The notes under the pieces: generated by a model
Seen by the model: only the letters and a program-made list of their open reading frames with translations
Database searches by the model: none
What the model was told of the DNA's origin: nothing
Made by a program: the position numbers and the translations under genes
Shown here: piece after piece, positions 17,231 through 25,718 of the stretch
Layout of the letters: each line of letters begins with the position of its first letter
Numbering within the stretch: position 1 is the stretch's first letter
Origin: an uncultured Blautia sp.
GTDB lineage: Bacteria; Bacillota; Clostridia; Lachnospirales; Lachnospiraceae
Length of the DNA stretch: 45,000 nucleotides
Assembly (NCBI GenBank): GCA_900543715.1
Contig: UQSX01000017.1
Location: forward strand, 1 to 45,000
Direction: 5' to 3'

Positions 17231-17562
17231 TCCGGAAAACTGAAAATATAATATAGAATTTAAGAAGCAGAAGAAATCATTGGAAAAATGGTGTCTTCTG
17301 CTTTTTTTTGTGGTGCGTACGGCAAAGATAAAAAATCAGGACTCTGTTGGTAATGATTCGGGTAATGTCAGATTTGCTAAAATTATCTGTAGGAAATCTT
17401 CTGATAGACTCAGAATGTAAATAGAAATTTTGGTTAAAATCATAATAGTGCGAATTGTTTATTGCGGCAAAAACCAAAAATATGTCGTGATTTTCTTGCG
17501 GAAATTCTACAATTCCTTTTATACAATATCTATCTCATGAAATAAAAAGGAGGAATTATTAC
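17231..17562. other. intergenic region upstream of the recombinase
   Basis: This holds the terminator above, about 170 bp of AT-rich sequence in which I recognise nothing, and a weak candidate promoter for the recombinase (TTGCGG 17496-17501, 18 bp, TATACA 17520-17525). A strong AAGGAGG ribosome site lies just before the recombinase start. Confidence 0.5.
17265..17309 (+). terminator. Rho-independent terminator of the regulator operon
   Basis: AAGCAGAAGA at 17265-17274 pairs with TCTTCTGCTT at 17294-17303, followed by a T-run to 17309. Confidence 0.85.
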
Positions 17563-18417
17563 ATGCTGAAAAATGTTATTACTGTAGCAAATGAAGACCT
17601 GGAAGAATTTGAACAGTATCTGTATGAGAGGGAAAACGCCCGGGCTACGATCCGAAAGTACATGACAGATATCCGAACATTCTGCAGATATCTGGGGAAA
17701 GAGAAAGAGGCAGATAAGAACCGTTTGCTTCTATATAAAGAGTGGCTGCTGGAGCATTACGCAATCAGCAGTGCGAATTCTATGCTGGCAGCCCTGAACC
17801 AGTTCCTGAAATTTAAAGGTTATGACTCCTTGACAGTTAAAAGGATCAAGACCCAGAGAAGCCTTTTCAGACAGGAGGAAAAAGAACTGACCAAAGGAGA
17901 ATTCAAACGTCTGGTAGAAGCAGCCTGGCGTCAGGGAAAAGAACAACTGGCCTTGTGTATAGAAACCATTGCTGTTACAGGAATACGGATCAGCGAACTT
18001 CAGTATTTTACCGTAGAACGGGTAAAAAAAGGAAGGATTGAGATCATTAACAAAGGAAAGTACAGAAGGATTTTCCTGCCGGATTCCCTGCGGAAAAAGC
18101 TTCTTGCTTATTCAAAAGAGAAAGGATTACGGGAAGGATATATTTTCATTACGCGAAATGGGAAACCGAAAGACCGGAGCAATATCTGGAGTGAGATGAA
18201 AGCCCTCCAGAAGAAGACAGGAATTCAAGGAAGCAAAATCTGCCCTCATAACTTCCGTCACCTTTTCGCCAGAGTCTATTACGACACCACAAAGGATCTG
18301 GTAGGACTGGCTGATCTGCTGGGACACAGCAGTCTCAACGTTACAAGAGTTTATACTTCCACCAGCGGACAGATGTACCAGCGGCAGCTAAATCGAATGA
18401 AAGATCTGCAATTATAA
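17563..18417 (+). CDS. tyrosine recombinase, probable DNA invertase of the adjacent switch
   Basis: Site-specific recombinase of the XerC/XerD/phage-integrase family, 284 residues. An N-terminal core-binding domain (about 10-100) is followed by a catalytic domain with the full active-site set: Arg142 in TGIRISELQ, Lys166 region in INKGKYRRIF, His229 and Arg232 in HNFRHLFA, His255 in LLGHSSLN and nucleophile Tyr264 in RVYTSTS. AAGGAGG lies just upstream of the ATG. The stop codon is 2 bp before a 29-bp inverted repeat whose partner lies 195 bp further on. The nearness of gene and repeats, with no phage genes around, points to a dedicated invertase rather than a phage integrase or housekeeping Xer. 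Confidence 0.88.
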   Translation: MLKNVITVANEDLEEFEQYLYERENARATIRKYMTDIRTFCRYLGKEKEADKNRLLLYKEWLLEHYAISSANSMLAALNQFLKFKGYDSLTVKRIKTQRSLFRQEEKELTKGEFKRLVEAAWRQGKEQLALCIETIAVTGIRISELQYFTVERVKKGRIEIINKGKYRRIFLPDSLRKKLLAYSKEKGLREGYIFITRNGKPKDRSNIWSEMKALQKKTGIQGSKICPHNFRHLFARVYYDTTKDLVGLADLLGHSSLNVTRVYTSTSGQMYQRQLNRMKDLQL

Positions 18418-18419
18418 AA

Positions 18420-18448
18420 ACCACATAATATGGATTATGTGGTAGTAC
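18420..18448 (+). repeat. left inverted repeat (recombination site) of the invertible segment
   Basis: A 29-bp sequence perfectly repeated in reverse orientation at 18644-18672. Within it, CCACATAAT (18421-18429) and ATTATGTGG (18434-18442) are themselves inverted arms around a 4-bp centre. That is the form of a tyrosine-recombinase core site. The flanking bases differ between the two copies, so the match ends sharply. Confidence 0.92.
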
Positions 18449-18643
18449 CAGACACCAGATTTTGGTAAACATTACATATAGAACAAGCGTTACAATAAAA
18501 TCTTTTTGTTGTAATGCAAAAGGACATTTTTCACCTGTAGAACCGCTTGACAATGGGCTTCCGCTTGTTGACGAGGCCCATTTTTGATGTTAGACTGAAC
18601 TCAACATTTAAAGATTTTCTAAATTTTATTAAAATTCATGTTT
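18449..18643. promoter_or_regulatory. 195-bp invertible segment with terminator and candidate promoter
   Basis: In the present orientation it holds a plus-strand terminator: arms AATGGGCTTC 18552-18561 and GAGGCCCATT 18573-18582, then T to 18585. Overlapping it is a promoter pointing at the fibre genes: TTGACG 18568-18573, 17 bp, TAGACT 18591-18596 with an extended TG. The terminator would stop read-through from the recombinase, while the promoter would start new transcripts near 18603. No equally good promoter is seen on the opposite strand. So this orientation is probably ON, but that is inference. Confidence 0.7.
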
Positions 18644-18672
18644 GTACTACCACATAATCCATATTATGTGGT
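18644..18672 (-). repeat. right inverted repeat (recombination site) of the invertible segment
   Basis: Exact reverse complement of 18420-18448 over all 29 bp, with the same internal 9-bp inverted arms. It lies 67 bp upstream of the first small gene of the fibre operon. Confidence 0.92.
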
Positions 18673-18739
18673 CTTGCTGACAAGACAAAAAGTCCGCGGG
18701 CAGCGGACAGATAAATTCCAGAGAGGGAGGTCTGTGCCA

Positions 18740-18940
18740 ATGAAAAATAATAAAGAGGAGACTTTTCTTATACGGATCTATAATTGCCAGAACAATACAT
18801 GGCAGGGCAGTATCCTATGGGCGGAAACGCAGAAAAAGCAATGCTTCCGAAGTACCCTGGAAATGATCAGTCTCATAGAAGATGCTGTACAGTCTGATAG
18901 AGAAAATATAGGTTTAGAAGGAGGATACCATGAAAAGTAA
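18740..18940 (+). CDS. unknown 66-residue protein, short paralogue of the 16751 product
   Basis: Not recognised. ATG 18740 is chosen for the GGGAGG at 18725-18730; an in-frame ATG at 18638 lies inside the switch segment with no ribosome site. The whole protein matches the C-terminal half of the 159-residue protein at 16751: a strand-like start LIRIYNCQNNTWQGSILW, then FRSTLEMISLIEDAV. It has no signal peptide or membrane helix. It is the first gene after the invertible promoter, and its end overlaps the adhesin start by 11 bp, so it is translated together with the adhesin. A regulatory or chaperone role is possible but unproven. Confidence 0.75.
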   Translation: MKNNKEETFLIRIYNCQNNTWQGSILWAETQKKQCFRSTLEMISLIEDAVQSDRENIGLEGGYHEK

Positions 18941-21900
18941 GAAGAATCAAAGATTACTGGCCCTGATACTTTCCATGGTTCTAATGCTGAGCGCCAGCAT
19001 CTCGGCCATGGCCGAAGGAGAAATGCAGACAGAAGCATCCGGAACTGAGGTCATCCAGAACCAGGCAGAAGAGCAGAGCCTGGAGGACGAAGCTTCGGCA
19101 GCTTCCTATTCTGGGGAAACAGAAGTTCAGGAAAGTTCTGCCGAGACAGGAGAGGAGATAACCCCGGCAGAATCCGGTGAAACTGTACAGTCAGAATCTG
19201 TATCAAACGGAGAGCAGCAGTCTTCGGAAACTGTTACAGAAAACGGCCAGATTACAGAAGAAACAGTGGAACCTCAGACTGATGAAGCCCAGCCTCAAGC
19301 TGAAGAAACTGTTATAGAACAGCCAGCAGAAACTCCAGAAGAAATATTGCCGGAAGAAGTAATTTCCGAAGCGGCAGAACTGAAGCAGAAGTTTACAGAT
19401 GAAAAGGGCAATGTAACCCAGACTGTCACCGCTTATGTGCCGGAAGGAGCATTCCAGGCCAGGGCAGATCAGATCTCTATGAACGTCAGCCTCCTGAACG
19501 CTGAGGATACCAATTACATAAAAGGAATGACGGAAGAGCTTCTTCCGGAGAATCATTACTTAGACGGGTATGTATTCTATCAGATCGACTTCATGGTAGA
19601 CGGCCAGATCACCGAACCGGCCAGAGCCATTACCATTTCTATGAAAGGAAATGAGCTGGAAGTAGAAGATACCGAAAAAGCCCACGTATTCTATTACGTG
19701 CCGGAAGATCCGGAGATAGAGGGAGACAAAGACCAGCTTACAGAAGTGATCCAGAAGGACCAGCTGCTCCGGTCCCTGGAGGAGGCGGGAGAGAATACCG
19801 GAAATATTGAGGACTACGACTATTCTCAGATCGCCGTCCAGGATGGAAAGGCAGAGACCATTACCGTAAAAGGATGGAAGTCCACCATCTATGGATGCTA
19901 TGTGGAGAAAGAAAAAGAGCCTGTTACCCTGGAAGGGACTGCAGAGGATATCCATGTGACACTGACCGGCCCGGCCTCCAGCTTTCCCGATGAGGGAGAG
20001 CTTACCCTGTCTGTAAAAGAAGTAAATAAAAAGACAGACAAGCTGGCAGAGAAAGCCGTAGAAGAGCAGGCGGAAAAAGAAGACCTGGAAGTATTAGACT
20101 ACACCGCTCTGGATATCACCATCTTAAAAGACGGTGAAGAGGTCCAGCCTCTTGGCCCGGTAAACGTCACCTTCACAAAAGAAGAAAAGGAAGAAAAAGA
20201 GAAATCCAAAGACGCCAAGCCGGATCAGATCAAAGTCTTCCATGTAGATGAAGAGACAGGAAAAGCCCAGGATATGGAAGCTACAGAATCGGAAGAAGGC
20301 AAGGTAGAGATCGAGACCGATCACTTCTCCATCTACGTAGTCGTAGACCTGGATCAGTTGGGAGGACAGATCGACCTTACAGTGCAGCACTGGGCGACGG
20401 TGAATCAGCTTGACGGAGTAGACGGAACAGACGGATTGATCGAAAGCGCCGGCCCGAATGGAACACCAGGAGATGCGACGGCTGCGCTTAGATCAAAAGA
20501 TGTATTCACAAACATCTATACGGATGACGTCATCAAACTGGACAATAAGCTCAACAAAAACGTGGAAGAACTCAGCAAGGTTCTTCTGGCAGACGCACAT
20601 AGTGAGATTAAGAACTACGAATTAAAAGAAATCTGGGTTCTGAAGGATAATCAGACCCCTGGAACAAATACGATCAATAAAACAGATACAAATGCATACA
20701 ATACGGAAAAGAACAAGTGGACGGTTTATTCACTGGATGATACGGACAAAACAGTAAAACTGACAAAGAATTCTATCATTCGGATGATCTACGAGCCGGT
20801 TGGAGCTTCCAATGCACTTTCGCAGAATGTAACATTTTATGATTATGATGTTACAGATGGAAAACGTTATAATGCAAATGGGCAGGAAGATCCAAACGGA
20901 AATTATCTGAACACTACCGATGTGGGCATTAATTCGGACGCCAATTACAATGGCGGAAATGAATTTAACCGTCTTGCTGTCGGAATGAACAGTACCTGGG
21001 TAGATCACAAATACCATAACGCAAAGAGCAATAACGGAAACGGTGTTATGCTTAACTGGGCAGATACCGGATTGGCGGATGTTGCAAAAAAAGGAATTGT
21101 AAGCGGGATCAACGCAGACGGCCCGATTTACAATGGCGTGGTTGCGCCGCAGCTGTTCAATGATACGAGACAGATAGGAAAAACGGTTATTAATGGATAC
21201 CAGCTTCACTTTAGCCAGGTTGGCGATACATATACGCTGTCATCTGTGACCGACGCTTTAGGCAATACAGTTCTTTCGAATCTGGAAACTCTTACTGAAA
21301 TTTGGGATCAAGCAGGGAAAAACAGACATATTTTCTCGAATAACTTCTGGCCGTTAGACGGTGAACGCCATGAAAATCAGGATCCTCTGTTAGGCGGAAG
21401 CACAGCGTATAAGGTAAAAAAAGTACATACAAATACAGGAACTAAAGATGTCAGCGCAAGTGATGATGGACAAGCGCATAACTGGTTGTTTGGTATGCGG
21501 TACAGCTTCGAGTTCACGCTGGGAGATTACACCGGACCTTTGAATTTCTACTTCCGAGGCGACGATGATTTCTGGTTGTTTATAGACGGAAAACTTCAGA
21601 CGGATCTTGGCGGTATTCACAGTTCTGTAGGCGCGAATCTTGATCTGACGAAATGTATTGACACAAACGACAGAGATAAAACGCATAAAATCGAAATCAT
21701 TTATGCGGAGCGTGGATGTTTTGGTTCTACCTGCTACATGCAGTTTACGCTTCCAAATGTAAAACCGGTTGAATTTGATACGGAAACACCAAAAACAAGC
21801 GTAACTGTAAATAAAGTTTGGAACGATCATAACAACCCGAATCGTCCGGCATCTATCGATGTAGAGCTTTACTACAGAGTTAAAGACACTAATGATTGGA

Positions 21901-23384
21901 CAAAATATGATACAAAGACTTTAAGCGCTGCAAACAACTGGACGTATACCTGGACCAATATGCCAAAAGACGGTTACGAGTACAAAGTTCACGAGGTAGG
22001 AGAAAAGGACGGCAAGTTTGGAAACTACATTACCGCTTATTCCGAAGACGGAGGATTGCTTACTAAGAATCTAAATAACGGAACCTTCTCCGGAACGATC
22101 ACCAACTCCAGTAGCCCATCGACCTACATCACGGTGAACAAAGCTTGGGACGACGGAAACAATGCCAATAATTCCAGACCGGACAGCGTAGACTTCTATC
22201 TGTACTACCGTAATCAGGCTAATACAGAATGGATACAGTACCCGAATGGAAAGCTGACCCTTACAGCTGACGCTGACGGAAACTGGACAGGAACATATGA
22301 CAACCTTCCGGTATACTGGGGCGATACAAATCAGAAGATGATATACACCGTTATGGAAATTAACGGCAATGATCCTCTTTCAAATGGCGGCAAGCTTCCG
22401 GGAAAAACAGCAGGATTTGAATATACGGTAAGTTACCCGGAGGGTCATATCGGAAATGATGATTTCGGTAAAGGATATGAAGCCAAAACTGACAACACTT
22501 CAACTCCACTGGAAACTTTGAACCTTATGGTAACTAACAGTCTTGGAGTAAGCATAAAGGTCAACAAAGTGTGGAAGGGACACGAGCCTGAAAATGGTAC
22601 TGTGATTTACGCAGGATTGTATCAGGCAGACAAACCTGTTGCTGATAAATGGGTTGAGCTTAAAGCAGGCAACAGTTGGACGGCAACCTTCCAGTATCTG
22701 TCACCGTCCAACGATTACAGCGTGAAAGAGCTTAGAAAGGTAGAAAACGGAGAAAAATCGGAATTCACAATTAATGGTGTGGGTTATGTCGGAGTAAATT
22801 CAGGCAGTGAAGCAAGTGTCGGAAACGGAGATGCAGCTATCAAATATGCAGTATCTTACAGTCAGCTCACACAGGATACAACTGATCCGAGTTTGAGCAC
22901 AGTAACAATTACAAACCAGGCACAGTGGCAGCTGATCAAATACAGCAATTCCGATCCGGATAAAACATACGTGCTTAGCGGCGCCGAGTTTGAATTAAAG
23001 AAGAACGATGACAATACAATTTACAAAGGCGTATCAGATGCACACGGTATCGTAAAATGGACTGAAAACGATCAAACATTTACAGGCATATTCCCAGACG
23101 GTTCCTACACACTTACCGAAACTGCAGCGCCGACAGGATATGCGCTTGGAGATCCTGTTACCTTTGAGATGAAGGGCGGAGTTCCTGTAAATATGAACAA
23201 TGAAACCGCAGTCATCAAAGACGGTATCCTGACCTTCTACTATGCAAATGAAGCCATTTATTCGCTTCCGTCTTCGGGAAGCACCGGTATCTACGGGTAT
23301 CTATTGGGCGGAATGTTGCTGATGATGGCGGCGTCGCTGATAGTATATAAAACCAAACGCGGGGAGGTGCTGAAAAGAAAGTAA
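18930..23384 (+). CDS. giant fimbrial adhesin (PA14/fibro-slime and Cna-B domains, LPSSG anchor)
   Basis: Surface adhesin of 1484 residues, probably the pilus tip. AAGGAGG precedes the ATG. Order: signal peptide (1-28, ISAMA), Glu/Thr/Ser-rich stretch (about 30-150), an uncharacterised region (about 150-490), a long middle region, then a fibro-slime/PA14-like domain (about 857-946) with PLNFYFRGDDDFWLFIDGKL and two cysteines in its C-terminal part. Four Cna-B-like repeats follow (starts near 955, 1064, 1207 and 1330; VNKVWNDHNNPNRP and VNKAWDDGNNANNSRPDSV are typical). The last has the E-box-like TLTETAAPTGYAL. The end is LPSSG (1448-1452), a membrane helix and a basic tail: a variant sortase signal. 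It is followed by the major pilin and two class C sortases. Confidence 0.88.
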   Translation: MKSKKNQRLLALILSMVLMLSASISAMAEGEMQTEASGTEVIQNQAEEQSLEDEASAASYSGETEVQESSAETGEEITPAESGETVQSESVSNGEQQSSETVTENGQITEETVEPQTDEAQPQAEETVIEQPAETPEEILPEEVISEAAELKQKFTDEKGNVTQTVTAYVPEGAFQARADQISMNVSLLNAEDTNYIKGMTEELLPENHYLDGYVFYQIDFMVDGQITEPARAITISMKGNELEVEDTEKAHVFYYVPEDPEIEGDKDQLTEVIQKDQLLRSLEEAGENTGNIEDYDYSQIAVQDGKAETITVKGWKSTIYGCYVEKEKEPVTLEGTAEDIHVTLTGPASSFPDEGELTLSVKEVNKKTDKLAEKAVEEQAEKEDLEVLDYTALDITILKDGEEVQPLGPVNVTFTKEEKEEKEKSKDAKPDQIKVFHVDEETGKAQDMEATESEEGKVEIETDHFSIYVVVDLDQLGGQIDLTVQHWATVNQLDGVDGTDGLIESAGPNGTPGDATAALRSKDVFTNIYTDDVIKLDNKLNKNVEELSKVLLADAHSEIKNYELKEIWVLKDNQTPGTNTINKTDTNAYNTEKNKWTVYSLDDTDKTVKLTKNSIIRMIYEPVGASNALSQNVTFYDYDVTDGKRYNANGQEDPNGNYLNTTDVGINSDANYNGGNEFNRLAVGMNSTWVDHKYHNAKSNNGNGVMLNWADTGLADVAKKGIVSGINADGPIYNGVVAPQLFNDTRQIGKTVINGYQLHFSQVGDTYTLSSVTDALGNTVLSNLETLTEIWDQAGKNRHIFSNNFWPLDGERHENQDPLLGGSTAYKVKKVHTNTGTKDVSASDDGQAHNWLFGMRYSFEFTLGDYTGPLNFYFRGDDDFWLFIDGKLQTDLGGIHSSVGANLDLTKCIDTNDRDKTHKIEIIYAERGCFGSTCYMQFTLPNVKPVEFDTETPKTSVTVNKVWNDHNNPNRPASIDVELYYRVKDTNDWTKYDTKTLSAANNWTYTWTNMPKDGYEYKVHEVGEKDGKFGNYITAYSEDGGLLTKNLNNGTFSGTITNSSSPSTYITVNKAWDDGNNANNSRPDSVDFYLYYRNQANTEWIQYPNGKLTLTADADGNWTGTYDNLPVYWGDTNQKMIYTVMEINGNDPLSNGGKLPGKTAGFEYTVSYPEGHIGNDDFGKGYEAKTDNTSTPLETLNLMVTNSLGVSIKVNKVWKGHEPENGTVIYAGLYQADKPVADKWVELKAGNSWTATFQYLSPSNDYSVKELRKVENGEKSEFTINGVGYVGVNSGSEASVGNGDAAIKYAVSYSQLTQDTTDPSLSTVTITNQAQWQLIKYSNSDPDKTYVLSGAEFELKKNDDNTIYKGVSDAHGIVKWTENDQTFTGIFPDGSYTLTETAAPTGYALGDPVTFEMKGGVPVNMNNETAVIKDGILTFYYANEAIYSLPSSGSTGIYGYLLGGMLLMMAASLIVYKTKRGEVLKRK

Positions 23385-23508
23385 TTATGAAATTTCAATT
23401 CAGCGGTCCCTTGAACCGCAAAAGGACATCATGGGGAGACGGAAGAAACTCAAATAAAAAGGCAACAAAATGAGGGGGAGCCCTCGAAAAAGAAAGGAAA
23501 GTAAAATT

Positions 23509-25224
23509 ATGAAGAAGATGAAAAAATTATTTGCCGTACCTCTTGCTCTTACAATGGTACTTGGCATGAGTACAACAGCTTTCGCAGCTAATAGTCAGGG
23601 AAATCATCCTACAAAACCTGATAATGCAGACAAAGCAGATGTTTCAATCACAAATATCGTAGGAAATCCTGATGTTACGCTTTACCAGATCGCAAGCGTA
23701 GAATACGGTCCGGGCGGTGTAGAATTCGTTGATTATAATTGGGCTGCAGGCGCTGAGTTTGATGATCCAAAAGCGCCTACAGCTAATGAGATTAATGAAA
23801 TTGCACAGGGACTGATCGCAAGCCCTCAGGCAATTACTCCTATAGCTACATGGACAGCACAGGATGTTGCTGCTACATATACGCAGGAAGTTCCGGCAGG
23901 TGCTTATATAGCTGTTATTACAGGAGCTGACAACGGAGATATTTATAACCCGATCCTTCTGACTGCTACATATAATGAAAATGGCGAATTGACAACAGAT
24001 GCTATCAGCTCGGATGATTATTATCTGTTTGGTTCAACAGCAGTAGCGAAAAGCTCATCTCCTGATGTAGACAAAAAGATTACAGATGGAACTACACTGG
24101 ACTTAACAAATAATACTATCAACACAGCTTCCGTTGGTGATGTAGTTGATTACGAGGTAACTCCTACCGTTCCTACATATCCTTCAAATGCTAAAAACAA
24201 AACATTCTTTATTTCAGATAGACTGAGTGTAGGTCTTACCTTTGATTACGCCTCACTTACAGTAACCGTTAATGGCACAGCATTAGCAAGATCTGAAGAC
24301 GGCAATACATTTACAGATGCAGACGGAGATACAGTTGCAACTGCAGTTGAAAAAGAAAACGGATTCAATCTTAATTTTGTTTACGATGAACTCGTGTACG
24401 ACGCAGAAGGCCATGTTTATGCACCGGTGATCACTTATAGCGGCGTGATTAATGACAATGCTGTTGTAGGAGACGACGGAAATAATAACAAGGTTATCTA
24501 CTATTATGGTGATCCTAATACAGGTACTACATGGACAGATGTAAACGATGAGCCGGATGAAGCTGAAGGCGTAAACAAGAAAGAAGATGAAGAAACGGTT
24601 TACACATACCAGCTTGCATTCCTTAAGACAGGCGAAGGCGAAGACGCTGACGGTCTTGCAGGAGCTCAGTTCGGTATTTACAAAGATGCAGATTGCACAC
24701 AGCTTATCGACGTAGTAACTACGAATGAAAACGGTTATGCAGTATCCGCTAATGTAGAATACGGTACCTATTATGTAAAAGAGCTTGTAGCTCCTACAGG
24801 ATACTCTTTAAACGATAAAGTATATGCAATTACAGCAGATTGGACTACAGCAACAACAACAAGCACTGCTGCAGAGACGGAAAGAACCTATACAACAACA
24901 AAACCATCTGATGATGCTTTACAGGTTGGCTGGATCAAAGACCATACATTCTACAGCTTTGATGAAGTAGGTGAAAATACTGACGGATATCAGGCAGCAT
25001 ACCTTGAAAGTGAAAAGACAACAACATCTACAAAAACTGATTTTGTAGAGAATGGAGATGTTGGCGGAACAGCTCTTCTTGATGATGCTATCCCGAATAC
25101 GAAACTTTCTACACTTCCTGGAACCGGCGGCATCGGTACCACGATCTTCACCATCGGCGGCTGTGCCATCATGATCGCAGCAGCAGGTCTTTACTTCGCA
25201 AGCCGCAGGAAAGAGAACAAATAA
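23509..25224 (+). CDS. major sortase-assembled pilin (SpaA-like, LPGTG)
   Basis: Shaft subunit of a covalently polymerised pilus, 571 residues. ATG 23509 is chosen for the AAAGGAAAG site and because a classic signal peptide (MKKMKKLFAVPLALTMVLG, cut near 27) starts there. The fold follows SpaA/FimA pilins: an N-terminal domain, a fimbrial isopeptide domain with YPSNAKNK at 224-231 (Lys229 is the candidate cross-linking lysine), and a Cna-B domain with the E-box YYVKELVAPTGYS. The sorting signal LPGTG is at 536-540, followed by a helix and RRKENK. It has the usual length for a backbone pilin. Codon use is less GC-rich than in the sortase genes that follow. A large hairpin and repeat array separates it from those sortases. 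Confidence 0.88.
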   Translation: MKKMKKLFAVPLALTMVLGMSTTAFAANSQGNHPTKPDNADKADVSITNIVGNPDVTLYQIASVEYGPGGVEFVDYNWAAGAEFDDPKAPTANEINEIAQGLIASPQAITPIATWTAQDVAATYTQEVPAGAYIAVITGADNGDIYNPILLTATYNENGELTTDAISSDDYYLFGSTAVAKSSSPDVDKKITDGTTLDLTNNTINTASVGDVVDYEVTPTVPTYPSNAKNKTFFISDRLSVGLTFDYASLTVTVNGTALARSEDGNTFTDADGDTVATAVEKENGFNLNFVYDELVYDAEGHVYAPVITYSGVINDNAVVGDDGNNNKVIYYYGDPNTGTTWTDVNDEPDEAEGVNKKEDEETVYTYQLAFLKTGEGEDADGLAGAQFGIYKDADCTQLIDVVTTNENGYAVSANVEYGTYYVKELVAPTGYSLNDKVYAITADWTTATTTSTAAETERTYTTTKPSDDALQVGWIKDHTFYSFDEVGENTDGYQAAYLESEKTTTSTKTDFVENGDVGGTALLDDAIPNTKLSTLPGTGGIGTTIFTIGGCAIMIAAAGLYFASRRKENK

Positions 25225-25248
25225 TCGAAATTGATATTTAAAAATATT

Positions 25249-25301
25249 CCGTGAACCGGGATCTTCAGATTTCGGTTGAAATGAGGACTTCCGGTTCACG
25301 G
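25249..25301 (+). repeat. 11-bp inverted repeat after the major pilin
   Basis: CCGTGAACCGG at 25249-25259 and CCGGTTCACGG at 25291-25301 are perfect arms with a 31-nt loop, 24 bp after the pilin stop. It has no T-run, so it is more likely to protect or process the mRNA than to terminate it. Confidence 0.7.
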
Positions 25302-25323
25302 GCTGTATGGTTTCCCTGGTTTG

Positions 25324-25571
25324 TACGGTTAAAAATTGCATTTTGTGATTTTCAACCGTATAAAAACCCGGGGGTGTACGGTTAAAACAAGAGTTTTACA
25401 AATTTAACCGTATGATTTTCCGAAAAAATACGGTTAAAATCAAAGAAACTGAAAAATCAACCGTACACAAGCCCGAAAAACTACGGTTAAAATCAAAGAA
25501 ACCGGAAAATCAACCGTAGAGCAGCCCGAAAGACTACGGTTAAAATCAAAGAAACTGAAAAATCAACCGTA
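25324..25571. repeat. array of five 53-bp hairpin repeats
   Basis: Five units begin at 25324, 25377, 25429, 25482 and 25535. Each starts TACGGTT and ends AACCGTA (7-bp complementary arms), is 36-37 bp long, and is followed by 16 bp that usually contain CCCGAAA or a close variant. Units 3-5 are nearly identical; units 1-2 share the arms but not the loop. A sixth, decayed unit starts near 25589. Because arms of neighbouring units can also pair across the 16-bp gaps, two folding registers are possible. Confidence 0.85.
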
Positions 25572-25718
25572 CAGCATCCCAAAGAAACTACGGTTGCAAC
25601 CAGGAAAACTGCAGAAATCTGCAAAATCACCCATACAATAAATAACCAGCACCCCGGAAATATGCAGGAGAGCTGAGGTTTGGCGGTGCAGGATTGTACA
25701 ACAACAAGGAGAGCCCGG

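Larger units (their letters stand above)
18418..18739. other. switch region and leader between recombinase and fibre operon
   Basis: No credible gene. The stretch is almost fully accounted for by the inverted-repeat segment (18420-18672) and a 67-bp leader with two small hairpins: GTCTTG-CTGA-CAAGAC at 18671-18686, which overlaps the right repeat by 2 bp, and GTCCGC/GCGGAC at 18692-18697 and 18703-18708. Confidence 0.75.
25225..25718. other. long structured gap between major pilin and sortases
   Basis: No gene is seen. The first 80 bp hold an 11-bp inverted repeat (25249-25259 and 25291-25301). Then comes an array of about 53-bp repeats (25324-25571, plus a decayed sixth copy near 25589). 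The last 100 bp lead to the sortase ribosome site and show nothing else. Confidence 0.7.

Noticed and set aside
18341..18553. Small minus-strand frame crossing the left inverted repeat
   Set aside because: No ribosome site, and it runs through the end of the recombinase gene and into the switch. Not supported as a gene.
18638..18739. Upstream ATG that would extend the 66-residue protein into the switch segment
   Set aside because: No ribosome binding site at 18638, whereas GGGAGG precedes ATG 18740. It would also tie the protein sequence to the inversion state, which I could not support.
18673..18739. c-di-GMP (GEMM) riboswitch in the fibre leader
   Set aside because: The conserved GEMM core was not found here or in the leaders at 15205-15480 and 25225-25718; only simple hairpins are seen.
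25324..25571. CRISPR-like array
   Set aside because: Repeats carry self-complementary ends and the 16-bp gaps share CCCGAAA-like sequence, so they are not unique spacers, and no cas gene is nearby.
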